DNA from: Muricea muricata
Taxonomy: Eukaryota; Cnidaria; Anthozoa; Malacalcyonacea; Plexauridae
DNA length: 64,000 bases
Assembly: GCA_963855995.1 (NCBI GenBank)
Contig: OY979718.1
Span: forward strand, 59,870,564-59,934,563
Direction of reading: 5' to 3'
The notes under the pieces were generated by a model. It searched no databases and had not been told where the DNA came from. It was given only the letters and a program-made list of their open reading frames with translations. The position numbers and the translations under genes were made by a program. Shown piece by piece: positions 48,901 to 60,535 of this stretch (within the stretch, counting starts at the first letter, position 1; each line of letters opens with the position of its first letter).

Positions 48901-51900
48901 CAAACCAGAGATGACTATAGGTAAGTGCATGTAGAACTACTTTAATTTATATTACTTAATTTACACGTTTCACTGGGTTTCATGAAAAATCTTTGTGGAC
49001 GGTTTAGAGTCAGCGGTTGTTGCATAAGTGTACTTTTGCCCCTCCCCCAGTACCTATCCAATGATGTGTATCGTTTAACATCGATCGTTTTGACGTCATA
49101 CAGCACTGACAGAGTTTGAAGGATTATGTGGCTTTCGGGCGTACGACCAAGTCGCTTCTTTCATGGAAAGAATACCAGAATTAAAAACTGCTGTTGGTAT
49201 GGAGGAATGCTCGTCATTTATTTCTGCTTGTAAAAGTGAGTTGTGTTGTGCAAATAATTGACACGGAGAAGAATTTCTAAAATTCTAAAAACTAAACGTT
49301 TCAAAATTTCATGACAATTCTTGAAAACACCGTTATATTTTGACATGAAAGCACGACGTTATTCAAAGATTGTTAGATTATATTTATAGATTATAAGAAT
49401 GAAGCAATTATTCAAAGATCTGAACTATTTGGATTAGACCTGCGCCGTTAAACGAAAATCTCGCTCGGTTTTTTTTTAATACCAACGTGGGAACCGAATG
49501 TACCCTCAAGAGCTGGCAGTCTCGGCTGCTCATGTGGCGTGACTGTGTCTATGTCAGTTGTGGTATAAGAAGAATGTGATAAAAACAATTTTGTAGATTA
49601 AGGTTTTCAAAAATATACAGTGTGAACTATGGTATTGCATTGAACTATGGTTTTATAAGATATTTATGCCGTACGTATTCAAAATGAGCATTGGTATTCA
49701 TTAAAACTTACGAACATCAAAACAAAGTTGTGAGAAGATCCTGGCGATGTTGATAGTTGATGTTAGTCACATGACTGAAAAAATATGATAACACGATAGG
49801 ACGTCGTTTTTAACTTAATTGGAAGTGGAAACGACATTCTTTAACCAAAAACAGCATAGGTAACAACAAGAGAATGTTTTAGTTAGAAAATAAACGAACT
49901 TGCTGTCATAGTTGGAGGATTTTTCAAAGAATACGTGGAACGGCGGAAAAGAGGGATTCTGGACTTCTAAAACGGATAAGAATGGGAGGTATTAGGCGTT
50001 TGAAGGAGAACTGTTCGTAAATTATCATGATCAGGGTCTGTCAACATTTTGAGAAAGTTTTCTTTGCCATATATCTTCAAAACTAGCAATGATGGATTCC
50101 TGGTAAGCAATAATGATTCTAAAAATATACTTTAACTACTGTCATGGAAGAAACTGGGTTAAGTGAAAAGTGCATGAAAGCACAACAAGTCGAGACAGAC
50201 AAGACAGACAAGTCGAGATCAACATGATAATGCCCTAATGCTGGGGAAAGGAACTTCTGATGAAAGGTTTTAGGTACCTGCCAAAGAAGTGGTTGAACGA
50301 TCATTTAGATCCGTATTATTAGCAACCAACATGTCTTCATATGCGCCTAAATGTGCAAAAGAGATCTCTGATCCCTATTTCCGCTGTTACCAGCAGAACT
50401 CGTTTACTTTACCACTGTTTTATTGACTCCTTAGCCTCGCCGGCCACATGCCATCATTGAGTATGAATAATCTAACCCATGCATGCATTTTCCAAGCTTT
50501 ATCATGCTGATTTCGTCTGCCCGTCAAAAGGACAAACTTCTGTTGTGCTCTCAAGCATTTTTTTGCCTCAATCCAGTTCCAAACGTTTATTCCACGACAC
50601 CAGTGGAGGTATTTTTAGAATTATTATTGCTTACCAGGAATCCATCATTGCTAGTTTTGAAGATATATGGCAAAGCAAACTTTCTCAAATGTTGATAGAC
50701 GTTCATCATGATAATTTACGAACAGTTCTCCTTCAAACGCCTAATACTTCCCATTCTTATCCATTTTAGAAATCCAGAATCGCACTTTTCCTCCGTTCCA
50801 CGTAATCTTTGAAAAATCCTTCAACGACACCAAGTTCGTTTATTTTCTAACTAAAACATTTTCTTGTTGTTACCTATGCTGTTTTTGGTTAAAGAATGTC
50901 GTTTCCACTTCCAACTGGAACAGCGCCTTATTTTTCCAGTCATGTGACTGACATCAAATATCGACATCGCCAGGATCTTCTCACAGCTTTGTTACGATGT
51001 TCGTAAGTTTTAATGAATAACACTGCTCGTTTTGAATACGTACGGCATAAATATCTTATAAAACTAATACCATGGTTCGCACTGTATATGGAGATACTTT
51101 TCGTTCATGTAACTTGAATAGCAATTGACTTTAAAGTTGTGATATAATCTATTTAACAAATTCTTGAGATATATTCTTTGTTTAAAAGTACCGAGGTTCT
51201 TTCAGGCCAAAAATCTGAAAACTAATTTCTTCCAACCGCGCAGCTCTAATTTGAATAATATTTTTTGAGGAATGCACAGTATCTTTCAGTGTGGACTGAG
51301 CTGAGCTCACAGTCGAGAATATTTCCTCTGTACTAAAATATAAACACCAAATTGTGATTATGATACATAATCTATGTACATAACTCAATAATTGCGATTA
51401 TCATATATAACTCAATAGTTGTGATTATGATACATAATATCAATTGTCGGAATGGTAACATATGGTTATATGAATGGTTGATTGACTCTCTCCATGAACT
51501 TAATTGAAACTCTTTGTTTAGATAGTAAGGATGAAGATGTTAGAAAGTCATTGTTCAAGAGCTGCTTTACGTCTTTGATGACAAGAGATCCGAATGTTGT
51601 TAAAGAGTCGTTGTCAGCACTAGTTTGTCGCATGAGTAAGAGCGAAACTTCGTCGGCGGATTTAAAGGACTTGTTCGTTCGATTAAATTCACAATTTCCA
51701 GGGGATGTTGGCTGTTTTTGTGTCTATTTTATGAATCACATAATCTTGAAACCTGGACAAGCAATGTTCTTGGCACCAAATCTTCCACATGCTTACTTGG
51801 ATGGAGGTAAAACACATGAAACATAAAACTAAGTATATTCTTTCCTTTCTTCGAGACTATAGCAAGATGTATAAAACCGCGTACATTAATAATCATATTC

Positions 51901-53774
51901 CTTTATGAAAGAACTGAATACATGTAACGATCAACAAAATCTTTTCACAATCTCAAGTTTTTGCTGAATACGTGTGGCACATTCTGACCCGTTTCATAAT
52001 TTTGGTTTAACAAGATTCGTTTATGCGTACATGGTTCTAGATGCGATTAAATTTAAAACGGATCAAAACCGATACAAAATAAGTTTTACTGCGGACAAAA
52101 TACATCCCCATATTTTCAGAGCACGTTCCCAGAAATACTTCGAGGTGATGAGAATTTTTACTAATAATTACTTAAAGTTTCTCAAACGGGTTAATTCTGT
52201 TATGTCTGTATCCATCACTTTTTTGGCACAAACTTTATACTCACGCAGTCATCAATACATTCTTACGCATGCGCAGTGTTGTTAACTGTAGGACGCCGGG
52301 CACGTCTCCCCAAACATTCCTCACATCCCCAAAGTACTTTGCAATCTTAGCGAAAAGCAGTTCGTTTAAAAAACCAACTGCTTGTGGCTTTCTCGACTCT
52401 TATATTATCACATACATGTTATTGATAGACGGACATTGCCGTTTTCAGATTGTATTGAATGTATGGCTTGCAGTGATAATACAGTACGGGCAGGTTTGAC
52501 GCCAAAATTTCGTGACGTAGAAACTCTTTGTGGCATGCTCAATTATTCTCCTGGAACAAAAGAAGACAGTATCTTTAAATGCGAACAAGATCCCTCTTGC
52601 CCATATTCCGACATATATGATCCTCCTGTGGCAGATTTTGCTGTTCGAAAGATATTGGTGAGTATTGCAGTTTGCACGTGTGATGTATGTAGAGGATATC
52701 GTACGGCGGTCGAATATGAAAGTTATATAAATATAAAAATTCATATCTACAATCGCTGTGTAATGTTCTGTTTATTATAAAGTGGTATGTTAAAGACCAA
52801 AGTCAGTATTATTAATTTTCGATCGATACGGTTATAAACTTAGCTTTATTTCAACTAATTACATCGTATCATTCAAATTCAAGGAGTACCTGCATATGCT
52901 TTTGGTGATTTCCTTCCATTTTTTCGACATAGAGGTAGTTTTTCTTTGAACAAAGCTGAAAATCAGTTTGCTGCTCTTACAAAATCGACATTTTGAAAAC
53001 ACAATTGAACACGTGAACGATATCTTTACAAGTGAAGATATGACAATATCTCACTGTGTATTTTCAATATCTTATACTGTTTACCATATAATAAATAATT
53101 ATTCTGCCTTGAAAAAGAATAGGTTTCCGCATTCATCCGTGCATGGTTAGAAAGCATTATAATCACAATCAATAGAATAGATGCTTTAGAAAATCATTAG
53201 AGTCATCAGAATTACAGTATAAGTCATCTATGTTTTTGTTCTGGTTCAGGCAGAAATAAGGTTCTTCATCGTCGCGCGCTTATTGTATTCTCGACTAACT
53301 AGCCAATAGCAACGGAAAGGAAAGTTAGCCTTTCGCGACTTGAACAATTAGGTAATTCAACTATTATCAACTACTGGTGGATTTCGCAAAACAACACTAC
53401 ACGCGTGACGATGAAGGATCAACTATATTTTTTTACATAAATGTTCACCAACATAGATCCTAAGGTATATTATTATTTTTTCCAAACTATCTATTTTATC
53501 AACTATGATTATACTATTCGGATGATTTAGAAGAAACGTTTGTATTTTATTAACACTACAGGTTCCCAGTGATAAGGTGAGCTACGCGATGAAGCCGTTG
53601 AATGGTCCAAGCATTATCATCGTAATAGAAGGAAATGGACATTTTGAAAAGAGTGATTTCAACAAACAAATTATCATTTCTTCGGGAACTACCGTATTCT
53701 GTTCTGCTAGTTATTCACTCGTCATCAGAAAGGGAAATTCTCAACTGTTGATGTTTCAAGCTTACGTACTGTGA
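45944..53774 (+). CDS. MPI: Mannose-6-phosphate isomerase (phosphomannose isomerase), complete
   Basis: Exons 45944-45959, 46094-46218, 48381-48569, 48830-48920, 49104-49235, 51522-51806, 52449-52657 and 53562-53774 join in phase to about 419 codons (human enzyme 423). The tiny first exon gives METEK and then [20 protein letters not shown]. It interconverts fructose-6-phosphate and mannose-6-phosphate in the cytosol, feeding GDP-mannose and glycosylation. Visible motifs: [26 protein letters not shown] with the zinc-binding Gln and His; NHKPEM with the metal-binding Glu; [12 protein letters not shown] with the second His; and [20 protein letters not shown], the substrate-binding Arg region. 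It looks intact and functional. Intron 49236-51521 holds a 1.5-kb inverted duplication. Confidence 0.97.
47344..47411 (+). repeat. 17-bp tandem repeat, four units
   Basis: ctcattttctcttctgt occurs three times exactly in direct succession and once more with a single change. It is a pyrimidine-rich minisatellite in the second MPI intron (46219-48380). Confidence 0.92.
49612..51090. repeat. 1.5-kb inverted duplication inside MPI intron
   Basis: The left arm (about 49612-50236) and right arm (about 50490-51090) are reverse complements with scattered mismatches and small indels. Landmarks: atatacagtgtgaactatgg against ccatggttcgcactgtatat; agtggaaacgacattcttta against taaagaatgtcgtttccact; aacaacaagagaatgtttta against taaaacattttcttgttgtt; gatggattcctggtaagcaa against ttgcttaccaggaatccatc. 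The loop is about 250 bp. There is no long conserved frame; an open frame at 50479-50769 lies in one arm and resembles nothing known. Transcription of MPI would make a long intronic hairpin. Confidence 0.9.
52830..53090. repeat. Dispersed repeat, copy B (inverted relative to 1010-1320)
   Basis: It contains aacttagctttatttcaact, taattacatcgtatcatt, ggtgatttccttccattttt, caaagctgaaaatcagtttg and cgacattttgaaaacacaat, in the reverse-complement order of copy A. It lies in the last MPI intron. Confidence 0.6.
53262..53418. repeat. Small foldback repeat in the last MPI intron
   Basis: ttcttcatcgtcgcgcg at the left pairs with cgcgtgacgatgaagga at the right, about 120 bp apart. It is probably a MITE; only the ends are inverted. 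Confidence 0.55.
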
Positions 53775-54427
53775 TGCTGATTCGTTATAAAAATGAGTTG
53801 GTTTTCATTGATTTGATTTTATCGGATGCAGTTCGTTGTATTTCATTGAGCGTTTTGCGATTATCACCGTAGCAAATTGATCATAATTGAGAAGTGTTGA
53901 TTATTATACTTTTCAAAGCTGAAAAATTTCTGTGCTTCTTTATCAGCTTTATAAGTTTCGCACCATAACATTTGTAAATCCTGAACTCTCATTCACTGAA
54001 CAGTCGAATCATATGCTTATGTTACGCTCATTACTCTGGTCATCATCTGCTTATTTTACGCTCGTTACTCTATATATGTCATGCAGTATACAGTAGAGTA
54101 CCGCATGCGGTAGTACTCTATACCATACCATCCTATACTCTACGAACTATTGTTATTTGCTTCAAAAATATTTCCACCTTCTTGGTAAATGACGTCATCT
54201 CTCGAGTATATAAGGAGCAGACTTTCTGCGATTGCAGGAAATTTACTTAAAGTTGGGTTGTGAATGAATGAATGTTTCTGATAAACATAATTATTGTAAC
54301 GGGTTGCTGTGAACAAACTTATAAGTTCATTTTAAACTGCTCATTCCCAATGCTATTACAATAAAATTGAATCCTCAATATAGTCTAGGTCGTAAATGCT
54401 TGAGTGTAATCTTCATTGTTAATATAT
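53775..54427. other. Convergent intergenic region between MPI and the 572-residue gene
   Basis: It holds the two 3' ends. A near-palindromic cluster of tatactc/gagtata words lies at about 54080-54140 (cagtatacagtagagtaccgc...gtagtactctataccatacc). An aataaa at about 54361 could serve the plus strand. No coding was seen. Confidence 0.45.
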
Positions 54428-56146
54428 TTATGTTAATATAAATCCTTTGTCAAAAATGACCGCCACTGGGCCCTCACGCAGAGCCATGAGTGAAGAAAAA
54501 TTAAAACGAGGTAGCTGCAATTTTCCATGATGTTCTCCAAGATATGTGTGAATCTCCAACTGGACGGAATAATCTTCCTGAAAACTGCGGGTCAATACAT
54601 ATATCATGTGTGAAGTATGATGTGAAACAATGTCACAAATTACATTTCCCCTATTCACATCAAACTTTCGTATCATCTTGCCAGTCAAAGAATAAACATA
54701 AACTGTGTTAGTGTAGTATGCAGCTGTAATGATATCATCATACGTTGTACAAATGAGGTCATTTCGCTCAGCAGTTTCAAAGTAACGTAAGAGTACAGAG
54801 TTTCTGTCACAGGTGTAAATAATTGTTTGGTGACCGAAGATTAAGATGTCACCAGTGCTGTTTACTACAAATTCGACATGACTGGGTGAACTTGAGGAGA
54901 ATTCTTCCAATAACTCATAAGGAGCGTCATCACGATACTTTTTTTCAGCTTGTGCTAGGAATGGTAAATTTGTCTCGCATGTGATAGCTCTTGTTTTATC
55001 AGCTAGGAGAAGCTTGAATTCAAATTCATGCGCGGATACTTCGGTGTAAGCGACAACGTATGTGTTATCTAGCCCATCATTGGTGACAACAAGCAGTATT
55101 TTAGGACAAGCAGTTGTTATTTCCTCTGTACTGTAAAACAAGCAAAAGTGCAGCACATTATCTCTTATCTGGACTTCTGCAACGCGTCCACTTCCGGTTG
55201 TACATTGTGGTATATCCATTGACCGAATTCTATCAAATATATACACGTTTGGCGCGCCACATTTAGCGCTCTGCATAATAGCGCTTGCTGAAGGATCTAT
55301 TAGTGGATGCAAACTACTGCGGCCTATTGCCAATTTTGGCCAGTGTAGCAAGTTATACTTCTCCTCCGCAAAGCTTATTGTAAAATTTGCTAAAACATAG
55401 CTTATCATAATGACAGAACTCATTAATTCTTGACGTTCTCGCTTTTTGAAGAGGGACTTTAAACCACCATTGATATGAACGTTAAATATGCGCTGAACAG
55501 CTTCAAGCTTGTGAAGCTCTTCAAGGTACAACATGCAAGTTTCGACTACTGCTTTAGGATCGTGGATACTTTCAAGCATTCTACTTATTACACGTAGTTT
55601 GCACGCTAGGATTCTGTCTTTGATCGACAATGCTTTGTTGTTAAATGCTTTAGTAGCTTCACGTCGAGCGTCGGCAAACGACATTCTCGCGGAGTCAAGA
55701 CGGTCCTTAGAAGCAACTCCAAGATTAGCTATTATTCGTGAAAGCGGTTTAATAGCTTCTTCGTAACGCTCATTCTCATGCAGGTTATGCTGTGATCTTG
55801 ACTCACCTGCGCTGGCACAGCTAGCTATTTCAGACATTTCATTTAAAATTTCCGCACAGTCTGCTGTTGCTGTACTTCCGCTCTTGACATCGTCCTCTGT
55901 CGCGAGATCGAAAGCCATGTTCAGCAAGCAAACACCTTCCTTCAGGAAGCTTAAACTTGCAAGAAGATCCTTTCGCGATAACCTTTCTAGAATTGATTTC
56001 ATATTATCCAACTCACGAACAATGATTTGGCGACATTTCTCATCGGTGACATCGCCATCTTGTAAGCACTCTGCTGTGTGATCGCGAAGTTTGTCCCAAA
56101 GTAAACCAAAAGTCAGATCTATTACGCCCGTGATTATGGCAGACAT
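54428..56146 (-). CDS. Intronless 572-residue protein of a lineage-expanded family, function unknown
   Basis: One uninterrupted frame starts MSAIITGVIDLTFGLLWDKL and ends at 54428. The N-terminal half (residues about 1-240) is predicted mostly helical and charged, with RELDNMKSILERLSRKDLLA and FADARREATKAFNNKALSIK. A hydrophobic stretch (SSVIMISYVLANFTISF) is near residue 245. The C-terminal half has short repeated beta-type strands (GDILIFGHQTIIYTCD, YYTNTVYVYSLTGKMIRKFD) like an NHL or other beta-propeller. I recall similar single-exon proteins in many copies in corals and anemones, uncharacterised. No transposase or retroviral motif is seen. Function is not inferred. It is convergent with MPI, whose stop lies about 650 bp away. 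Confidence 0.85.
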   Translation of the reverse strand: MSAIITGVIDLTFGLLWDKLRDHTAECLQDGDVTDEKCRQIIVRELDNMKSILERLSRKDLLASLSFLKEGVCLLNMAFDLATEDDVKSGSTATADCAEILNEMSEIASCASAGESRSQHNLHENERYEEAIKPLSRIIANLGVASKDRLDSARMSFADARREATKAFNNKALSIKDRILACKLRVISRMLESIHDPKAVVETCMLYLEELHKLEAVQRIFNVHINGGLKSLFKKRERQELMSSVIMISYVLANFTISFAEEKYNLLHWPKLAIGRSSLHPLIDPSASAIMQSAKCGAPNVYIFDRIRSMDIPQCTTGSGRVAEVQIRDNVLHFCLFYSTEEITTACPKILLVVTNDGLDNTYVVAYTEVSAHEFEFKLLLADKTRAITCETNLPFLAQAEKKYRDDAPYELLEEFSSSSPSHVEFVVNSTGDILIFGHQTIIYTCDRNSVLLRYFETAERNDLICTTYDDIITAAYYTNTVYVYSLTGKMIRKFDVNRGNVICDIVSHHTSHMIYVLTRSFQEDYSVQLEIHTYLGEHHGKLQLPRFNFSSLMALREGPVAVIFDKGFILT

Positions 56147-56607
56147 ACTACATTGTGTAATGCATTCTTTTCAGCTTGATAATCCCACACAATACACTCT
56201 GCTTAATACATTTTATGATTTTAATAAGCAGTAGCGAAGCCAGCCCGAAAATTTGGTCATGCTATGTAAATTTAAATCATTACCATTTTTAGAGGAGAAT
56301 TTTTTCTAGGTCGCGTATACGCGCTCAAAACCCATGACGTCGTTATCAATGAATTTTTCCAACATGGCGGCTGTCAAAGAGCGGTGTTCGTTTTGTTCTA
56401 CTATGAATATTTAAAAATAAAGACGTATATGCTAATTTATATGGAAAAAAATTGAATTAATTGATAAATGTGTTATATTAGGATACTGATTTATTATCGA
56501 CAGAGAAAGGGAAATAAAAAATTGCGTGAAATTGGCTCGATATTCGACGACGCGATTTAAGTTCAGTCATTCAGTTCACAACACGCGCGAAGATTTTAAT
56601 ACCTACA

Positions 56608-58694
56608 ATGGACGTACCTCGGGGCTTTGGAGATGATCGAGGTAAGATATACTGTTAATTTTTACTTGTATTTTGTTCTTTAATTTAAAATTTTATTTCT
56701 ACCGCTGTGTCAACTACTGACAATCTATACATTGAGAGCCAGGGGCAAGCTATTGTTTTATCTTATTGCCCTACTACCCTAGTTTTTTCAACAATCATCT
56801 AAGCTTATATTTGTAATATTATGAGGAAAAAGTCCTATTATGCAAATGTGTATTGGAAATAAATATCTATTGTCCTGCACACTTGGCAGTTGGTCCACTT
56901 GACACTTGTTAATTGAGATTGAGGTATATGCCCTCAATCCTCATTATTCCCTTTTTTATGTGTTTGCTCTTATTTCTCAATCTTAAAATGTCTTTAAAAA
57001 TTAAAATGACTTCACAAACTACATCCAGCTTAAATCTGAAGTCATTCGGAAGTGGACGCCGAAAAGAAAATTTACTTTGAATCCAAGCATTGTTCAACTC
57101 ATAATATAATGCAATATTTGCAAATAACCTTCCATCATTTCAATTTTTGTGTGCCTGGATGTTTTTCTCAATCCTAAATGCATTTCAAAATCAAAATGAC
57201 TTTACAAACTACATCCAGTTCAAATTTGAAGTCATTCGGAAGTGGACGCCGAAAAGAAAATTGACATTGAATGAAAGCCATGTTACTGTTATGATGTAAT
57301 ATTTGCAAATGACCTTTCTTTATGTCAATTTTTTTGTGCCTGGTGTCTTTCTCAATGCTAAAATTTCTTTCAAAATTAAAATGACCTTACAAACTACATC
57401 CAGTTCAAATTTGAAGTCATTCGGAAGTGGACGCCGAAAAGAAAATTGACATTGAATGAAAGCCATGTTACTGTTATGATGTAATATTTGCAAATAACCT
57501 TCCATTATTTCAATTTTTTGTGCCTGGATGTCTTTCTCAATCCTAAAATGCTTTTCAAAATCAAAATGACTTTAAAAACCACATCCAGTTCAAATTTGAG
57601 GTCATTTGGAAGTGGACGCCGAAAAGAAAATTGACATTGAATGCAAGCCATGTTACTGTTATGGTGCAATATTTGCAAATAACCTTCCATTATTTCAATT
57701 TTTTGTGCCTGGATGTCTTTCTCAATCCTAAAATGCTTTTCAAAATCAAAATGACTTTAAAAACCACATCCAGTTCAAATTTGAGGTCATTTGGAAGTGG
57801 ATGCCGAAAAGAAAATTGACATTGAATGCAAGCCATGTTACTGTTATGGTGCAATATTTGCAAATAACCTTCCATTATTTCAATTTTTTGTGCCTGGATG
57901 TCTTTCTCAATCCTAAAATGCATTTTAAAATCAAAATGACTTTAAAAACCACATCCAGTTCAAATTTGAGGTCATTTGGAAGTGGACGCCGAAAAGAAAA
58001 TTGACATTAAATGCAAGTCATGTTACTGTTATGATGTAATATTTGCAAATAACCCTCCTTTATAAATTATCTATTTTTTGTGCCTGGATGTCTTTCTCAA
58101 TGCTAAAATGCATTTTAAAATCAAAATGACCTTACAAACTACATCCAATTCAAATTTGAAGTCATTCGAAAGTGACGTCAAAAAGAAAATTGACATTAAA
58201 TGCAAGCCATGTTACTGTTATGATGTAATATTTACCATTTGTGTTACATTGTATTCAATTTGTATTATTACTTTCACAGTGACATTTTACAAGTGCCATA
58301 AAGTCCAGCAGTCTTGGAAGAGAATTGGAACTAAGCATGAACTAGAAAAGGTATTTTCAACTCAAACCATTATTCATTGATTAGGCCATTTTTTATGATT
58401 TTTAAAACCAACCAAATTATGTCTGAGTGCTACCATTAACAGGTACTGTCCACACCAACAATCATGACTCATGTTCCTTTCAAATTAATTTGGTCATTGT
58501 ATTTTAAATGATAAAAACACATTTTAAACACATGAAAATAAACACATGGGTGGGTGGACCCTAATTATTGGGATTCTGCCCAGCCAGGCATAATTTAAAT
58601 CATGCATATACAGTGTATCATAATAAATGTGCAAAAATATCAGAATTTCTAAGAAGATCTTTTCTTGCAGGCTATTAAAGAAAACAAAAAATGA
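56608..58694 (+). CDS. Predicted 42-residue microprotein, three exons
   Basis: Exons 56608-56641, 58280-58350 and 58671-58694 have consensus splice sites and compatible phases. The ATG context is good (acctacaATGG). Products by exon: MDVPRGFGDDR; then VTFYKCHKVQQSWKRIGTKH plus ELEK; then AIKENKK and TGA. It is a short, basic protein with no membrane segment in the spliced form and is not recognised. The large first intron is filled by the tandem array at 56955-58250. If the second exon instead began further upstream it would gain a hydrophobic run, but that run is the T-rich tract before the acceptor and is probably an artefact. An extra unseen exon is possible. Confidence 0.5.
56955..58250. 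repeat. Tandem array, about seven units of 185 bp
   Basis: The anchor word gtgcctgg recurs at 57151, 57336, 57520, 57705, 57890 and 58080 (spacing 184-190), with a first, more divergent unit before it. Each unit carries aactacatccagttcaaatt, ggaagtggacgccgaaaaga and tgttactgttatgatg. The third-last and second-last units are nearly identical, so recent expansion is likely. 185 is not a multiple of three and the open frames in the units shift, so it is not coding. Confidence 0.93.
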
Positions 58695-60535
58695 AAGATG
58701 AAAATGAATATTTATTAAATCACAGATTATTATTTATGCTACAATCTATTCTTGTGTGAATATAATGAAAATGTTTACAACTTTATACAGTAGACAGAAT
58801 GTTCCACAATGTGCAGGTTTTTGTCACCCAGCACTGACAGAATGAGGTTGATGTTTTCAGATACTGTAATCATATCTTCAAGATTGTAATAGTGTCACAC
58901 TCACAGAGACCTATAAAAAATACTTTCATGGTTAACTAGTAGAGGAATTGATTTACTTCAGGTTACTGGGGGGGGGGGGGGGTCTGAGTTAATCCCCAGG
59001 CAATTATCAAAGAAAAAAATAAAATATTTGGCCCTTATGACCATATAGGCAATTTTGTTTTGATGTCAACATGCTTGGCTCCTTGAGCTTGTCTGGTGTC
59101 TTTGCTAATAACGCATGCTGCCTCAGATGACTGTCAGGCCCTGCTTTATGACCAGTCCTGGTTCAGCAACCTTCCTACCAGATTGTTGCATCCACGATGC
59201 TGGTGTAATTCAAAACTTTACAGTAAACATATGACTGAAAATTTTATTTTCATTCCTAAAAAGGGCGTTTCAGATTATATAGCCTATGGCATGAAGTTGT
59301 ATACTGAATGCCTGTAAAATCAGTAAATTGAAGTAAAGGGATTTAAAATTACAAATGCTCAAATTTTTCTTAAAAATGCAAAATCCTTTAACGTTTTCCA
59401 TGTACTTATGTTATTAACGAGTTGTAAACAAGCTGATCATCATCCAGAGGACGAAAGCAGTGGCTTTCAATCAGTTTTATTATTGATTTAAAATAGCAGA
59501 TAATTTTGCAGCTAAAATATGCTCACTCCTGAGTCAGATACGTGTGCATATTAACATAATAATAATTCAAATAACGTCCATTAAATACGATATTACACTT
59601 ACCACGTTATCCTTCTTTATATTTAGCAATGTTTTGCCTCATGACATAATCAAAAATCCAGTAAAATTCTGTTTTTCTTCGCAAATATTTTTGGAAAACT
59701 TTCAAAACAGAAAATTGCGGCAGAACATTTTTTCGCGAAGGCTTGGTCGCTAAGTTTTGAGCGGTTTTCGCAAAAAATACGCGACTTTCTAAAAAATCTC
59801 CTCTTAATCATTTCTTTAGAAATTAATTCCTTATACGGTTTATAAACACTGAAACATTTGCATGACCAAATGTCAGGCTGGCTTCGCCATTGCTAGTTAA
59901 CAATTATTGGATGCAAACTAGCTGAGGCCGAAGCGAATCTGAGGCAGATAACTTTGACCAAGGTCTGGATAAATCTTGATGCCATGCGAAAGCCGAATTG
60001 AATAATTGTTTTATTATACAATTCAGAAATAGTTGCGAATCTCGACGAAGACGCCATAGGCCTTTTCTGAAATAAGAGAACAAGATGCATGCTGGTATAG
60101 CTTCAGTACAAGCAATTCCAGAAAAGGTATGATAAATTAATTATTTTGTACTGAATCTAAACCACAATGCACCATGCTTTGTAGTTCAGAAAAGGTCTAT
60201 TACCGTCCCTACAGAGTGCAGACAATTTTCAATGTCGTTGTAGGTGGCGTGACATTGAGAATTATTATATACTGTCAAAGTGTCAAATGAGTGTCAAAGT
60301 TCATTTATTCCTGTTTCTTATTGGTTAAGAACGTATCACGTGATAGTGGAGAAATTCTACTGTCTCCCTGGCAACGTAGCTGAGCGGTGGACATTACTTT
60401 TATTCACCGGTAAATATAAATAACAAATTCACAGAGCCTCACAGAGCCATGTCAGGTAAAAGGTAATTTTTTTTTATACATGTTTGATTGATTTGTGGTA
60501 CTTTTCCTCTCTTTTGACACTCAGTATATAATAGA

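Larger units (their letters stand above)
56229..59892. mobile_element. 3.7-kb unit bounded by about 110-bp hAT-like terminal inverted repeats
   Basis: The left end cagtagcgaagccagcccga runs on through tttggtcatgc and later gaggagaattttttct, ggtcgcgtat and cgctcaaaac. The right end, read inward, has caatggcgaagccagcctga, tttggtcatgc, gaggagattttttaga, gtcgcgtat and cgctcaaaac in the same order. The outer 45 bp match the ends of the short MITEs at 27307 and 35788. Inside are a predicted small spliced gene and a 185-bp tandem array; no transposase is seen. The flanking 8-mers (ttaataag, ctagttaa) do not match, so a single intact insertion is not proven. Confidence 0.6.

Noticed and set aside
50479-50769. 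96-codon plus-strand frame
   Set aside because: Lies in the loop edge and right arm of the inverted duplication in the MPI intron; no homology seen, and the mirrored arm does not keep the frame.
57320-58004. Several similar open frames of about 61-77 codons on both strands
   Set aside because: They come from the 185-bp tandem units; the period is not a multiple of three, so frames shift between units.
60000-60100. Possible last exon of the discoidin-domain gene (minus) or first exon of a plus-strand gene (ATG 60085)
   Set aside because: Both readings are possible on opposite strands, each very short; no partner exon could be joined convincingly.
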